Assembly (NCBI RefSeq): GCF_964340395.1
Contig: NC_135555.1
Span: forward strand, 3,954,001 to 4,018,000
Source: Glandiceps talaboti
Lineage: Eukaryota; Hemichordata; Enteropneusta; Spengelidae
DNA: 64,000 nucleotides
Direction of reading: 5' to 3'
The notes beneath the pieces were generated by a model. That model had not been told where the DNA came from, searched no databases, and worked only from the letters and a program-made list of their open reading frames with translations. The position numbers were made by a program, and so were the translations under genes. The number at the start of each line of letters is the position of its first letter. Position 1 is the first letter of the stretch. Below are positions 24,601 to 37,500 of the stretch, piece by piece.

Positions 24601-25690
24601 AGTTTGCCACCCTTTTTACGCTTGAGTGATTGTCACTCACAGAATGCCGTTTTCGGTATTGTTAAGTTTGTATGTGGTAACAGTTGCATTTTAAGAAGAC
24701 AAGATAGTATTTGCATCTGAGTACACTCTGTCACTGTGTCTTGTCACTCATTACGACAGAAAGATCCGGAACGTCAAATGAAACAACTTTTGATGTCGTC
24801 GTGCTGTCATTATTTAACAACTTCATGCTAGAAAAGGAAACCTGATTGCGCTTTAAGTAAATGAAATGATATAGCAGTACTGATAGTACTTTAAACACAG
24901 TGGGCCTTAGCATCAAGACAGAAATGAAGCGTTGTTGGCCCATGATTTATGTTAGTTCTCTTAATGCTGTCTTAACAATCAATAGCTCAGTAAATACATC
25001 GATTGTTCAGGAATCAGTGAGGAGGTTGGATGAGGCCAAACGTATGCAATAGTATGGGTTAACTAGATGATGGACTTGGTGATTAGCTCTAGGATAAGAC
25101 TTTAAAGCCATCCTTTGTGAAATTACAACATAATCGTTTTAAACAACTGAGAGGGGATAAGTCTCTTTGTGTGCATGCAAGGATTAGTTACTTTTATGTG
25201 TTAAATGTTATAGTCAGGAGGGAATCCTTCTCAAATTGGGCACAAAGTGTGAGATACATTGTACAATGTACAGGAATTTTTTTTTTGGAGGAATGCTCCG
25301 CAGGGGTATAACCAGGCATTTATTGACTAACTCTTAGGATCATACACATTGTAAAAGATATGCCATTCAGATCTCTACTCCTAATATACCTGAAGATAGA
25401 GTAACAAAAAACGAAGCATATTTTGCGAGATTTGCGATGAAGCATCATTGCCCCCAGAGTGACGGATTCTGCTTTCAAAGGGTGAAAGAAATGCTTGAAA
25501 TATAAGTAATAGAAAAGAAAGCTTTTACCATTTCTATTGATGCTTTGACAGCTTACACAAATATCTAACAAAAGAACTTAAGCATCAGCCATCTTCTGCT
25601 CACACATATTATTTTCCATTATTGAAGTTGGCTGCTGGCCTGTCCACAGGGGCATGCTCCGATTGAAATGCGTTACCTTATCTCACTAAA
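21650..25690. other. Long non-coding stretch, nothing firm
   Basis: Several short frames occur on both strands, none with a recognisable product. The sequence between about 24,650 and 25,110 is more mixed and CpG-containing than average and could hold regulatory DNA. A small TATATA/GAGAGA patch lies at about 22165-22198. Confidence 0.5.
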
Positions 25691-25694
25691 ACTC

Positions 25695-25925
25695 TGCTAT
25701 CCTTATAATTGCCGACATAAGGCCAAACTAATTACATTTTTTGGTTTGCATCCCTTCAAGCATAGATTTTAAGAAGTTTTTGATAAAAATTGCACAGAAT
25801 ATCTTTGAGCCGTACTCTCTTCATAATTGCCAATACGAAGCCAAACTAATTAAATATGTTGGTTTATGTCCTTTTCTCATGAATAGATTTAGGAAGTTTT
25901 GATAAAACTTGCACAGAATTTCTCT
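25695..25925. repeat. 118-bp tandem duplication
   Basis: ATAATTGCC at 25705 and 25823 begin parallel copies, each continuing through GCCAAACTAATTA, TTGGTTT, ATAGATTT, GAAGTTTTGATAAAA and TTGCACAGAAT. The copies are moderately diverged. Confidence 0.88.
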
Positions 25926-27379
25926 GCAAATGCTTAACGTTGAACAAAAGAGTCAATTACAAAATGTGATTTGTGATCGGCTAAAGGTAATGCAGTAAAT
26001 GCTTGACCAGGGCTGTAAATTCTAATGTAAATTTAGACATTGGAATGGAGCTTTGACAGCATCATAGACCAATAAACTAACAACAGTGGACAATTGCCAT
26101 GGTAAAGACGACAGAGAATGAATGTACACACATTGTAAATTGGTATTTGAATTTGACTAGCGTTATAGTTGCAAGAGTGGACAACTTTGCATGCAGCATC
26201 ATTTGGCCAGACACATATTTGTGGATAAAGCAAACATCGCTATGGAACCATTGTAATGTAAAGACATAGAGAAAATTGACACTGCTTTTGATTTTTCTAC
26301 TCGTCTAGCTTCTCTAGTGTTTTACAGACTGACAGAAACTCTGAAAGTAGAGGGGCAAAAATGTGTATTTTGCCAATTGTATGAAAAAAAGAGAAGTTTT
26401 TACAAGGCCCAACACACAGATGGTTATTGGAGAGGTACAGATGTTACATCAAGTAATTCTGCAAATATGTAAACATAGTCATTTAAATGAGAAAAATGAA
26501 ACTCAAATCTGAAAAATGCAAAATCTTGAACTTCTGACCAAGAAAGAAATAATTCATACAGTAGGTGGTTAAATCAAGGCTGCAACTCTGCCCTAGGAAA
26601 GTTCAATGTCATAAGACATGTACAATATTAACCCAGAGATCTAGCAGTCAAGGACATGTCTAGTGTACATGAAGGCAAACTTCATTAAATCCATATAGAA
26701 ATTCTTCTGATGTACTAACTGAAAGTACAAAAAAACAAAAAAATGAGAAATACTTCATCAAATTATGAACCTATAAGGGGATTATTGAAGGCACTTTGTG
26801 ATTGTAAAATATCTGTATCGATCTATAAAATAAAATAAAGTTTTTAATCACGGTACAGTTATATATGTCTTTAGATTTTAACTTGATAGATAAGGGAACA
26901 GCTTACACTCTGAATGCACAAATATTTAATGTGTAATCTCTGAATATTAACCCAAATCTTATCGAACTACACTGCTATGTTTTCATAAAGGATGAAAAGT
27001 ACAATATAGATGGAATCGTACTCTGGCTCACGTTCAAACATAGACAATGGATGGGGCCATTGTGTATGGTTTTAGGCACCGTGTGTAAATCATGACACTT
27101 ACAAACTCAGAATTTTACCACATTTACCCTCCTTTTTCCATGATTTTGAAACCGAAAGGAAAGAATTCTTTACAAATTTGACAGGAGAGTGTGTTGTATT
27201 TTATTTTCAAACCAATATGATATGATTAAGATTTTGAAAATGTGTAATCTGTGTAACCATGTACATGCTGCATACATTGTAAACTTTGATATCTCGCCAA
27301 ACAAAGAATTTAATTAGTGTGGCCTAACAGGGAATTCCACACTGCCAGCTATAATATTGGACCTGGAGAAATAATTTTT
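25926..27379. other. Non-coding stretch
   Basis: An X-box-like palindrome (ATTGCCATGGTAAA, 26093-26106) is present. Nothing else is recognised. Confidence 0.5.
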
Positions 27380-27800
27380 TGATGGCTTGTTGATAAGTTC
27401 TTTTTAAGTTGTTTTCATCTGTACTGGCATCCTTGGAGAGCTTTTGTCCCATTCATGTGTCTAAATTGCCGCAACTAAGGTAATCAACAGATTCAGTGCA
27501 AGAGAGTGATCGTTGGTTGTGACTCTTGCATCCTGGCATATAGCTTCACCCGAAGATTAGAATGATATTGTTTTCAATCCAATACCACTCAACTTTGGCC
27601 ATGAAATTGACAGTAGTAGTTTGAGTGACAAGACTTGCTTGATCCCAAGGTTAATATCTAATAAATAGACCGTCAAGACATATTGCTCAGTCAAAGGAGA
27701 TAGCCGTAATAGGAAACTTTTTAATCTGCCCGGCTGACATCTACAAGGGCCATTTGTATGAGCAATGTTTTATATGTTTATTTGCCAACAGATTTTCTCA
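27380..27800. other. Candidate conserved non-coding element (weak)
   Basis: Mixed sequence with fewer homopolymers and several retained CpGs than its flanks, with words such as CCGCAACTAAGGTAATCAAC and CCCGGCTGACATC. There is no open frame of note. Regulatory function is a guess based on texture. Confidence 0.15.
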
Positions 27801-29055
27801 CTCCACTGAGCAGTTTTTACAACTGTTTTTTTTTTTTATATTCAGGATCACTTTTATCAGAGATACAGCGGATTAAATGAGATAACTTTATAGATTTAGC
27901 TTTCATATAAGAACCATGATTTTAATTACTGTATTATATCCGTTTTACAATCTGTCATTTCAGACTCAAATCAAGTGATAAGACATTTTAATGATAAAAA
28001 TAAGAAATACAATGAAGAGAAAAGAAAGAAATGTAGGTATCAGAAAAATTAATGGTAAAATTCTGAAAATTTATTTATTTATGAGAATAAATGTTCATGG
28101 ACTCTAGATTCATAATTATAAATTAAAATTTCTACTCATAGAGTCAAACAATTTCTTGGAAGTGAAATTTATGATAATAAGTCTGTAGAAAATTATTTAC
28201 TTTTTTCTGGGGAGGGAGGGGAGATTGAATGAATGCAAACCCATATCTAAAATATCGTGTGTAGACATGGGTTTGTAGTCATTGGTGAAAAGAATGATAC
28301 ATAAATCTAATAAAATGGTGTATTAATTTTCATATCTGATGTATATGCCACATCTTTGGATATGCCACCAAGCAATTTAAAAGAAAAACATTTCGGAAAA
28401 TTGCTGAAAAACTTTAAAATGAGAGAAAAACATTCATATGCAATATATGATTTTTGTGGTACATACGACATGTAGACGGTGTTACGTTTTATACCTGTAT
28501 GTGAAGTTTCTTTTATATATTTAAGTTTTGTAATTCTAAGTTTCTTATATATGTAACCTTTTAACAATGTCAATCATCTGTTGTTTCATTCACAAAGTAT
28601 ACACAATTCAATGAATAATTAAGATTAAAATTTTGATGAAAACCATTCCATTACAAAAGAAAACCAAATATTTGTGTGTACTTTTGATAAATTATGGGTT
28701 TGTAGTCATTTTAGACAAGGGTAATATTTTATCTGACAATGTTAAACAAACTGATGATTTCGAAATATGACATGATAAAATAAAAGTTTATATACATATA
28801 ATATTGAATGTTATTTTAATCTAAACCATAACACTTTATTTTTTCTCTCCAAAATATATAATAATGATAACAGAAACTTTTGTTCATTTCAAAGAATTCG
28901 TTCTTTGTGATTAATTTGTACAACTTTATGTGAGTCCATTTTCTTTTCTGAAGTTCCTCGCTAAGACTATTTAAGCAAAAAGGATTTTTAAATTTTGATA
29001 TTAGCCTTTTTACTTTGACATGAAATATTTTGATTATTGAAGATTAACATTAACA
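27801..29055. other. AT-rich non-coding stretch
   Basis: ATGGGTTTGTAGTCATT occurs at about 28267 and again at about 28694, a short dispersed duplication. No gene is recognised. Confidence 0.5.
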
Positions 29056-29056
29056 G

Positions 29057-29059
<3 letters not shown>

Positions 29060-29130
<71 letters not shown>
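29060..29130. repeat. (GA)n microsatellite, about 35 units
   Basis: Uninterrupted GA dinucleotides, followed by CGAGAG and a short TG-rich segment. A homopurine mirror repeat of this length can form triplex (H-) DNA. Confidence 0.98.
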
Positions 29131-29136
<6 letters not shown>

Positions 29137-29139
29137 TGT

Positions 29140-30025
29140 GTGTCTGTGTTTCTCTGTACCTATGTATGTTTGTGTGTATTAAAACATGCCATTCAAAACT
29201 GGCAGTGTGACTTGTCTTGGCCTGGTATTATGGCTGTTTCCTTACATCACCTATAGACAGTGTGTATGATAGAACTAATGCTGTCAAAACTGTATGAAGA
29301 AATGTAACATAACGTGAATAGTTTTCATTAAGCATTCCCAAAGAACTCTTCATTCACTACTGCTAATTTACTTGTCTATACCATACATTCAGAACTGGAG
29401 TGCAGCTTAACCTTAGCCAACGTGAGATATTCATCACGTTATTCTCAAAATTATGTCTTTAGAAAAGGGTTCATTTCTCTTTATGGGTCGCCAGTAAGAT
29501 GCTTGAGAGCTAGCATAAGGAGATTTTGACATATAATAAAAATTGAACTCAACTACTGAAGTGGAAAAATAACAAGTTTATAAGAAGTTTTGGAGAGACC
29601 TTTCTGAAAATTACAAAGTAAGAGTGAAGTGAGGTCTTGAATACTAAGCATAACAATAAAAAGATGTTAATTTTGCCAAGTCAAGTAAAAACAGAATACC
29701 TGCTACATTTAATGTTGAGATGCGTCGAGATTAAAAACATTCCCAATGGATACTTTAAGTATGACTGGAAATGTGAGTCGTTGCTATGGCAAAGACACCT
29801 CAAATTTTCTTGACGTGATAACAATGTTTAATGAGAAGAACGAAATCTTGAGGATTGATGATTTCATGGAAATCAAAATGTAATATTAACCAATCTCTTA
29901 GTATAGAGGTGGATTTTCTTTTATTAATGATAATTAAGATATATGAACTATTTTTTTATTAGCGTATTCCAAAAACTATGAAATCTGACAAGGTATGTTC
30001 TGAATTTCATCTAGAGTGGTGAAAT
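29140..30025. other. Non-coding stretch
   Basis: An X-box-like site (GTTGCTATGGCAAA) lies at 29780-29793. Nothing else is recognised. Confidence 0.5.
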
Positions 30026-30029
30026 ATCA

Positions 30030-30430
30030 TATGGAAAAATATTTCTTTTAACACTATTCTCACCATATTGAGGGGAGAGATATTTTTTAAGCAAATTTTT
30101 CAAAAAAAATATCAAGAGCACATTAAAATTGTGTTCAATTCAACACGAGAAAGCAATGAAATTTTACATGAAAAAATAATTTTCTTTTTACAATATCATT
30201 GCCATCTTGAGAAGAAATGTGTATCAAGCAATTTTTTCAAAAAAAAAGACTGAAAAATGTTTAAATATGTTTTCAATTCCACATAAGAAAAATGGTAAAA
30301 TATTGCATGAAAAAAATTCTGTTAACAATATAAAAAAAAATCAAACCTTTTAAAAAATACTCTTGCCGTGTTGAGGGGAGAGAGATTTGATGATGAAGTG
30401 AATTTTTTCAAATATTTTTTGGGAATTGTG
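30030..30430. repeat. Degenerate tandem repeat, unit about 150 bp
   Basis: Copies near 30057, 30200 and 30360 share a TTGAGGGGAGAGA-like word (TTGAGAAGAA in the middle copy), then a gap, then AATTTTTTCAAA-type sequence. Copies one and two also share a GAAATTTTACATGAAAAAA or ATATTGCATGAAAAAA segment. Strongly diverged. Confidence 0.65.
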
Positions 30431-31388
30431 AAAAAATGAGATATTTTGATTCTGAAACTGAAAAGACTGAAAAGTAAAGATAGAGGAGACGTTGAAATAT
30501 TCCTGACATAAAAACATCTGTTTATAAGAATATCAGTTGTTGTGAATGTCTGTCTCATTTACAGAGAGTGCAATGAATGAGTTTGTTTTATAATGGTTTT
30601 TTGATGAATGTGACCAGGAAGTCAGAGAAGGAAACTAGTTAAGCTGTTATCATATATATTAGAATTCATCTTTCCATCGCCTACAGCAAATCACTATGAA
30701 AATTGTCAGACGTTGTTTTTTGTGAACAATAAAACCTGACAGATCTGTTTTCGTGTACTTGACCTTGGTATTTCACAAGTACAAGTACACATTAGACCCT
30801 TCTGATCGTTTTTGTGTCATTTCGAAATGATATTTTCATCTTGTCGTTTGTCTGTTTATTTTCATTGTTTCACACCCAATTTTTAACTTAACATAAAAAT
30901 TCAAGCCATTCAATATTTGATTAATCAAAAGTGACAGTTTCTTTACAAAATTGACTCACTACAGGTCTCCAAGAATTGTGGAATATAATATTCAAACTCA
31001 AGTCAACAATTTTTTTTCAAAGCAGTTAATTGTTTCAAAAGCATCTTTTTCTTTTACTCACTCCTCTGAAATAATATCAGTACTTTTTTTTTTTAAATCG
31101 TGACATTTTCAGCTAAACGAATATTTCTGAGGGTTTTTTTTTCACAAAGAGAAGAGATTTCCCATTCTTTCTCATGAATGTCGATTCGTTTATTCATTTC
31201 AACAATAAGCAAGCGTTATCAGTTCAAATTGTTCAACACCATTAGAAGTATTTAGTATACCTTTCCCAATTTTGTAGTGAAATGTTATAAAGTAGTTCAT
31301 ATCAACTACTGAATACTCAGGTATTTTTATTTGATGATAATAGTTAGCCAAAAGGCATTATTACTCAAAGTTGACTCACTTTACCATG
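30431..31388. other. AT-rich non-coding stretch
   Basis: Nothing recognised. Confidence 0.5.
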
Positions 31389-31402
31389 GTTGCTATGGTA
31401 AC
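31389..31402. promoter_or_regulatory. RFX X-box-like palindrome
   Basis: GTTGCTATGGTAAC matches the X-box consensus GTTNCCATGGNAAC at 11 of 12 specified positions. A second, overlapping CCATGG-centred word (TTACCATGGTTGC) lies immediately to the left. RFX factors bind such sites, for example in ciliary genes. No target gene is visible. Confidence 0.4.
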
Positions 31403-31678
31403 CAATCTTAGGTATCCTAATATTTGTTTGCTCTCAGAGATTCTTTAACAAAATTTACTGACCTGTTTCCCCAAAATATACTGGAGTATATTTTGATTCA
31501 GATATATGGAAAAAAAAGATAATAAACTAAATGTTTTTCTATATTTCGCCAAATATAACCAAAAAAATGTGAACTGTGATAAAATGACTATGACTTCCTT
31601 TTTTACCTAATTTTAGAAAAAAATTGAGAGATTTTCAGATAGAATCAGTTTTCGGTGAAGACGCGGCTTTTTAACATG

Positions 31679-31692
31679 GTTTCCATGACAAC
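31679..31692. promoter_or_regulatory. RFX X-box-like palindrome
   Basis: GTTTCCATGACAAC matches the X-box consensus at 11 of 12 specified positions, about 290 bp from another strong match. Confidence 0.4.
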
Positions 31693-32470
31693 AAAGAGCG
31701 GGGTGATATAGACTCTAGAAAAATTGAATGATTACTAATTAGTATTTTTTTAAATGTATTGAGAAAACCTTATCCTCCAGGATTTAATTTGTTCAACCAT
31801 TTTCCTTTGTTTTCATCACAAAGTTGACCGACTTTGTAAGGTACATATGCTCATGTAATCTGAAATTTGCATAATATCAATGCATCTACCATCTTTCATA
31901 GCCTCAAGAATTTTGGTATTCAATATGCAAATCATGCAGTTTGGACAACCAGAGGGTTGAATTCTGAAACAGGACTGATTAAAAAAAAAGAATAATGTTG
32001 CATTTAAGTTAATACATGTATATGAAATGGCACAATGTTTCTAAAAGGTCACCAAGATGATAAAAAAGCTTTGAAACTTAACCAAGGGTATTATAATGAT
32101 AAGAGATTTATTATGAAGATAAGGGAAAAAGCTGAGAGCTAGAAATGATGGTCAAAACATGTCAAGAAAAGTTTTCAAATATTAGTGAGAAAAATAAAGA
32201 TATCAAAGTTGAAAGTATGACATCTACAATGAATCACATTTATGATAAAAATCATTTGTGTATGTCCATAAATGTAGTACAGTTATGAATATTGATATGA
32301 GAAGCAAGATGAAGATGATAAGTCTGAAATTATTATTTTTCTGAAATCTACTCATACATCAGTATCCTGATAATCAAAGTGGTTTTTTTTTCAAAGATGC
32401 AAAGAGATTGTTTGAAAGACATGACAGTGTGTCTCACCTTCTTGTAGTTTCACACCCAGCATACTTTGTT
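31693..32470. other. AT-rich non-coding stretch
   Basis: Nothing supported. TGAAAGACATG at 32413 resembles the start of miR-71 but has no hairpin. Confidence 0.5.
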
Positions 32471-32478
32471 ATATTATA

Positions 32479-34029
32479 CAGCCAAGCTGTACATTACCCT
32501 CCATAACACAGCCAAGCTGTACATCACACCCCTAGTACAATGTCATAACACAGCCAAGCTGTACATTACCCTCCATAACACAGCCAAGCTGTACACCACA
32601 TCCTTAGTACTATGTCATAACACAGCCAAGCTGTACATCACACCCCTAGTACTATGTCATAACACAGCCAAGCTGTACATCACACCCCTAGTACTATGTC
32701 ATAACACAGCCAAGCTGTACATCACACCCCTAGTACTATGTCATAACACAGCCAAGCTGTACACCACACCCCTAGTACTGTCACAACACAGCCAAGCTGT
32801 ACACCACACCCCTAGTACTATGTCATAACACAGTCAAGCTGTACATCACACCCCTAAGTACTGTGTCATAACACAGCCGAGCTGTACACCACGCCCCTAA
32901 GTACTATGTCGTAACACAGCTCAGCTGTACACCACACCCCTAGTACTGTCATAACACAGCCAAGCTGTAACACCACACCCCTAGTACTATGTCATAACAC
33001 AGCCAAGCTGTACATCACACCCCTAGTACTATGTCATAACACAGCCAAGCAGTACATCACACCCCTAGTACTGTGTCATAACACAGCCAAGCTGTACACC
33101 ACACCCCTAGTACTATGTCATAACACAGCCAAGCTGTACATCACACCCCTAGTACTGTCATAACACAGCCAAGCTGTACACCACACCCCTAGTACTGTCA
33201 TAACATAGCCAAGCCGTACATCACACCCCTAACTACTATGGCAACACAGCCAAGCTGTACACCATGCCCCTAAGTACTATGTCATAACACAGCCAAGCTG
33301 TACACCACGCCCCTAAGTACTATGTCATAACACAGCCAAGCTGTACACCACGCCCATAAGTACTATGTCATAACACAGCCAAGCTGTACATCACACCCCT
33401 AGTACTATGTCACAACACAGCCAAGCTGTACACCACGCCCCTAAGTACTGTCATAACACAGCCAAACTGTACACCACGCCCCTAAGTACTATGTCATAAC
33501 ACAGCCAAGCAGTACATCACACCCCCAGTACTATGTCATAACACAGCCAAGCTGTAACACCACACCCCTAGTACTATGTCATAACAAAGCCAAGCAGTAC
33601 ATCACACCCCTAGTACTATGTCATAACACAGCCAAAGCTGTACACCACGCCCCTAAGTAATATGTCATAACACAGCCAAGCTGTACACCGCACCCCTAAG
33701 TACTATGTCATAACACAGCCAAGCTGTACACCACACCACTAGTACTTTGTCATAACACAGCCAAGCTGTACACCACACCCCTAAGTACTATGTCATAACA
33801 CAGCCAAGCTGTACACCACACCCCTAGTACTGTCATAATACGTACAGCCAAGCTGTACACCACACCCCTAGTACTATGTCATAACACAGCCAAGCTGTAC
33901 ACCACACCCCTAGTACTATGTCATAACACAGCCAAGCAGTACATCACACCCCTAGTAGTATGTCATAACACAGCCAAGCTGTACACCACGCCCCTAGTAC
34001 TATGTCATAACACAGCCAAGCAGTACATC
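32479..34029. repeat. 42-bp satellite array, about 38 copies
   Basis: Each unit contains CATAACACAGCCAAGCTGTA, a CACCACRCCCCTA segment and GTACTATGT. I count 38 AGCCAAGC-type cores. Unit length varies: 42 bp in the commonest class, a few bases shorter where ACTATGTCAT is reduced to ACTGTCAT, one base longer where CTAGTAC becomes CTAAGTAC, and about 30 bp for two early copies. The core ACAGC-CAA-GCTGT is a perfect 5-bp stem with a 3-base loop. The unit is about 48% G+C, with C three times as frequent as G on this strand. The 14-residue repeat frame at 32466-32828 is a by-product, since length variants break it. Confidence 0.97.
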
Positions 34030-34099
34030 TTTATGATCTGATATTGAAGAATTCCTGATTTTCTCCCTCTGGGCAAAAAGTATTAATAAATGGGCGAGT

Positions 34100-34560
34100 G
34101 GAAGTATAAAGTTATCAAGGGACAAGTGCACCTTGCCATGTGAATTGCACTGGGAGCGCTAAAATCTCTCCTCTTATCTACTTTCATTAACAAACACAAA
34201 TTATACGATAATTCAATGCTGAGTTAATGTTTAATGCTTCAGATGAATGAGCAAGGTACAAGATTTTATGCAGTGCATACGTACAATCAAGGAAATTGAC
34301 CCATTGTTGGCTTCCATCCTTCTCATTTTTTATATCTACTTTGTGTTATTATGCAAAAATGGCCGGGAGGCGTGTATAAAAGAACGCCATAAATGCAACG
34401 GTGTCAGGCCCTTTCAGACATTGTACCCTAATTACTTTGTATTATTACCGTATTATTTTTCAGTAAAATGCAATAAGAAAAATAAAAGTCACAATGCAAT
34501 GGCGATGCCGGAGGAACTTGTTCAGGGCAATAAATTATTTTTGTAAAGGCTGTAATGCCG
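34100..34560. other. Candidate conserved non-coding element / enhancer-like block
   Basis: Mixed, low-homopolymer sequence with retained CpGs. Factor-type words are dense: CATTAACAAACA (FOX-like), CCCATTGTTGG (SOX-like), TTATGCAAA (POU octamer-like), GCCATAAATG (caudal/posterior Hox-like), and several TAATTA or TTAATG cores. An ATG-initiated frame (34247-34546, 99 codons) overlaps, but its translation has no recognisable domain. Regulatory function is inference. Confidence 0.25.
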
Positions 34561-37500
34561 TTATATTTCTACTGTACTATATGATATCTATTATACCTGT
34601 ATTGTGTCAAACACTGCTACATGCACTCAAGTTTCCACAATGTTATTATTACATTTATCCTAATTTCATTTAGCCATATTTTCAATAGGAGAACTTTGAC
34701 ATATGCAAACAAAAGCAGTCCATTGAGGAAGTAACTCAAATAGTTAGGGCCAATACAGGCCATTGGTTCAGCCCTAAAGCTAACAGCCGAGTCAAATCAG
34801 AACAAGGTAGGGCAACTGTTAGCAGTGAGAATAGTGCAATTAAGAGTATTTTCAAAACTCTTGTATTAGCCAATTGCTATGTTTGGCGCTAATAGGCAAA
34901 CAGACAAATTTTTGAATACAGGCAGGTATGAGATGTGAAAGTTATCGTCAATTGAAAGTAAAAAAGACGGATCATTGCTAATAGCTGACTGAAAAGGCTC
35001 CTATGCTGGATTAAGCAAGTCCAAGGAGACCTCAGTGAGCAGTATTTGTCTTTTTCTGTTCTCTTTCAGCTTGTCATAGTGGTTTTTGCCTGAGGAAAAG
35101 TACTTACTTAGAAAGCTGTATAGTAAATAAATGGGCTTTAGTTTAGAGAGCCTCATACCACGTCTGATTTCATCTGTAAAATGGCCCCTGTCAGCTTATT
35201 TAGGGTTTCAATTTGAAGTATTAAAACACAACTATTGAGTGTCGATTTCATCCTTGGATTTATTTCATTATGTCGCATTTCTCACTTGTGTATGATTATA
35301 ACCCTCGTTGTACTTTGGCCGAAATCTACTGCATTCACAATTAGATATTCATGAAATAGATTTCACACACATGAGAAATATCATGAGGATGTTGAGAGAT
35401 TTACAGGGTGTTTTCATCCCAAAAGTTTATTTGCAAACAGTGTAAGGGAATTGAATCAAAAAAGTGACATCAGAGAAACATGTCATCCTACTTGTCAATC
35501 GCTGTGTACCATTTGTCAATAAAGATTTTAATTCCATTTTCTAATTTCTGGTAATACTTTGGTGTATAGTGATGAGACTGATATCAGTATTAGTTTTATA
35601 TGACAGAAAATAATCAGGCACGTTGGACTTATCAAACAGCCAAGGGGCAGATCTACAACTTGACATAATAACCTGTGGGGCAAGACAGCCATTTTGCCTT
35701 AACATTAATATCAAGATAAAAGCAGTGACCAATTATATGTGTAAGGCCAGCCTTGTTATTCCAAGGAGCAGATGATATTTGTTTTATCTATTGATAGCTG
35801 GATAACCCTTTCCATCCAGACTTACACTTGGGACGAAAAGAAAGCCTACATGTTCGTCTTTAATTCTCTCCGAGTTCAAACTCAATCTGTTCAAAAGGCC
35901 ATACTCGTTGACTCCAATTTGTCTTTTGCACTTGTAACTGATTTCTGAAAATAGAAATATTTGTAGCAATTGAAAATAACAAGTATGATGAGATACGGAC
36001 AACTTGTAGGAAGAGGATGTCGTTTTCACATCATAATATCCCAACTAGCATTTCATCGCAAGAAAATGACTTGTCAAACCTCTGAGGATATGTTAGCTAG
36101 CTTGTCTCTAATTGAGAACTGTTCAATCGAGGAATGTCTAACTAGAAAGTGAGTGCCTGTCAGGTGGATAGCATAATGTCAGATGGACCAACTTGTTTGA
36201 AATTCACCCTTCTTGCATAAAGAGGCAGACAAGTTTACCCATATTGAAAATGCTGATTGCTTCATTTTAGCACACTTCTCCCAAGACGTGGTCGACATCA
36301 GATTTCAATTTGTGATTCTAATCTGCAATTCCTAACAACCAATTCTCATGTTGGACCTGAGATTTAACTCATAATTTCAAAATCAGATCAGGAGTTTGGG
36401 TGACTGCAACTTGCCAAGTGCAGTGGCACTGACGTCATGGCCGACTTTCATAAGTACAAATATGCAATACAGTTTGTTTTGATGGGCATTGTCATCTACC
36501 GCAGACGCTCAGTCAATTTCACTGGCTCCAGCTCTGTGGCACAGTAAAAGCTTTCACGTAACCACAGTATCATACATGTTTAATTTTTTCCTCCTTTTTT
36601 CGTTTTTGGTTTTTAGATTTGTGTACATTTTATACCAAGGACATCGGTTGAATCTGAAAGTCAAAGTGCAGTGAAGGAGGATGGAGAAACTTTTTTATCG
36701 GTGAATTTACATCTTATTAAAAAAAATCAAAGATGCAAGTGGAAAAGTGTTCATGAAGCATGCATGACATTCACATACATGTACCACCAACCCACAAAGA
36801 CATATAACATTCAGATTTTCAGCAACTATTTCTGAATATCATATTTCACAAGTTATGCCTTTTTCCCCACAAAATTGTATAAATCTAACTTTTCATCAAT
36901 TTCTCGCCAGATGTACGAGAAATGTGCAAATGTGTTTGTTTTCAGTCTAAAACCAGTGTCAAATTTTATGACAAGTGAATTAAGAATACATTTATGGCAT
37001 GATCTATCTACCGACAATCTTGCTGCATGCATATGAAGCCCATACAAGTAATGATAACAGATAAGTATGGACCTCACATGCATGCATAGGTGATATATAC
37101 CATAGGTGATATAGAAGCAATAGAAATGGCATGTACAAAAATATATATTAACAGTTAAAAATATGTGCTGCATTTTGTTAATATTTCAAATACAGTTCTT
37201 GAAGACAAATGTTTGTTCAGCTTTGGTCAAATTTATCATACTAGCATACTAGTCTATTCGTTAAATGTTTGGACAGTTTTATTGGAGACAGTACATCATC
37301 AACTCTCTCAAAAAAAATTATCCTTGAAAGAGGCTGCAAAGTACAAAACTTGTCTTTTGCATCTGTAAATATAGCTTGCAGTTAAAATTTAAAATGTATA
37401 TAGGTATGTCAGTAGTGTACATTTTGGTCCAGCAAAAAATCGTTAAGGGTGCTGATATGAACATTTCAATGCAAGTAAACACATGTTGACAGGTCAGTGT

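Noticed and set aside
32413-32423. TGAAAGACATG, matching the first 11 bases of miR-71
   Set aside because: The rest of the mature sequence does not match and no hairpin partner is present nearby.
32466-32828. 120-codon plus-strand frame with a 14-residue repeat
   Set aside because: It lies wholly in the 42-bp satellite, and length variants in later units break the frame, so it is a by-product of the array.
32855-33800. CTAAGTACTA in satellite variants, matching the start of miR-252
   Set aside because: It arises from the CTAAGTAC variant of the 42-bp unit; no precursor hairpin.
32479-34029. Possible CRISPR-like direct-repeat array
   Set aside because: The units are contiguous tandem copies without unique spacers, in a clearly eukaryotic setting.
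34119-34152. Short palindrome AGTGCA...TGCACT with words resembling miR-92
   Set aside because: Only six base pairs form and the flanks do not extend the stem.
34247-34546. 99-codon ATG-initiated frame
   Set aside because: It overlaps a block that looks regulatory. The translation resembles no family and is Phe/Leu/Tyr-rich, as chance frames in AT-rich DNA are.
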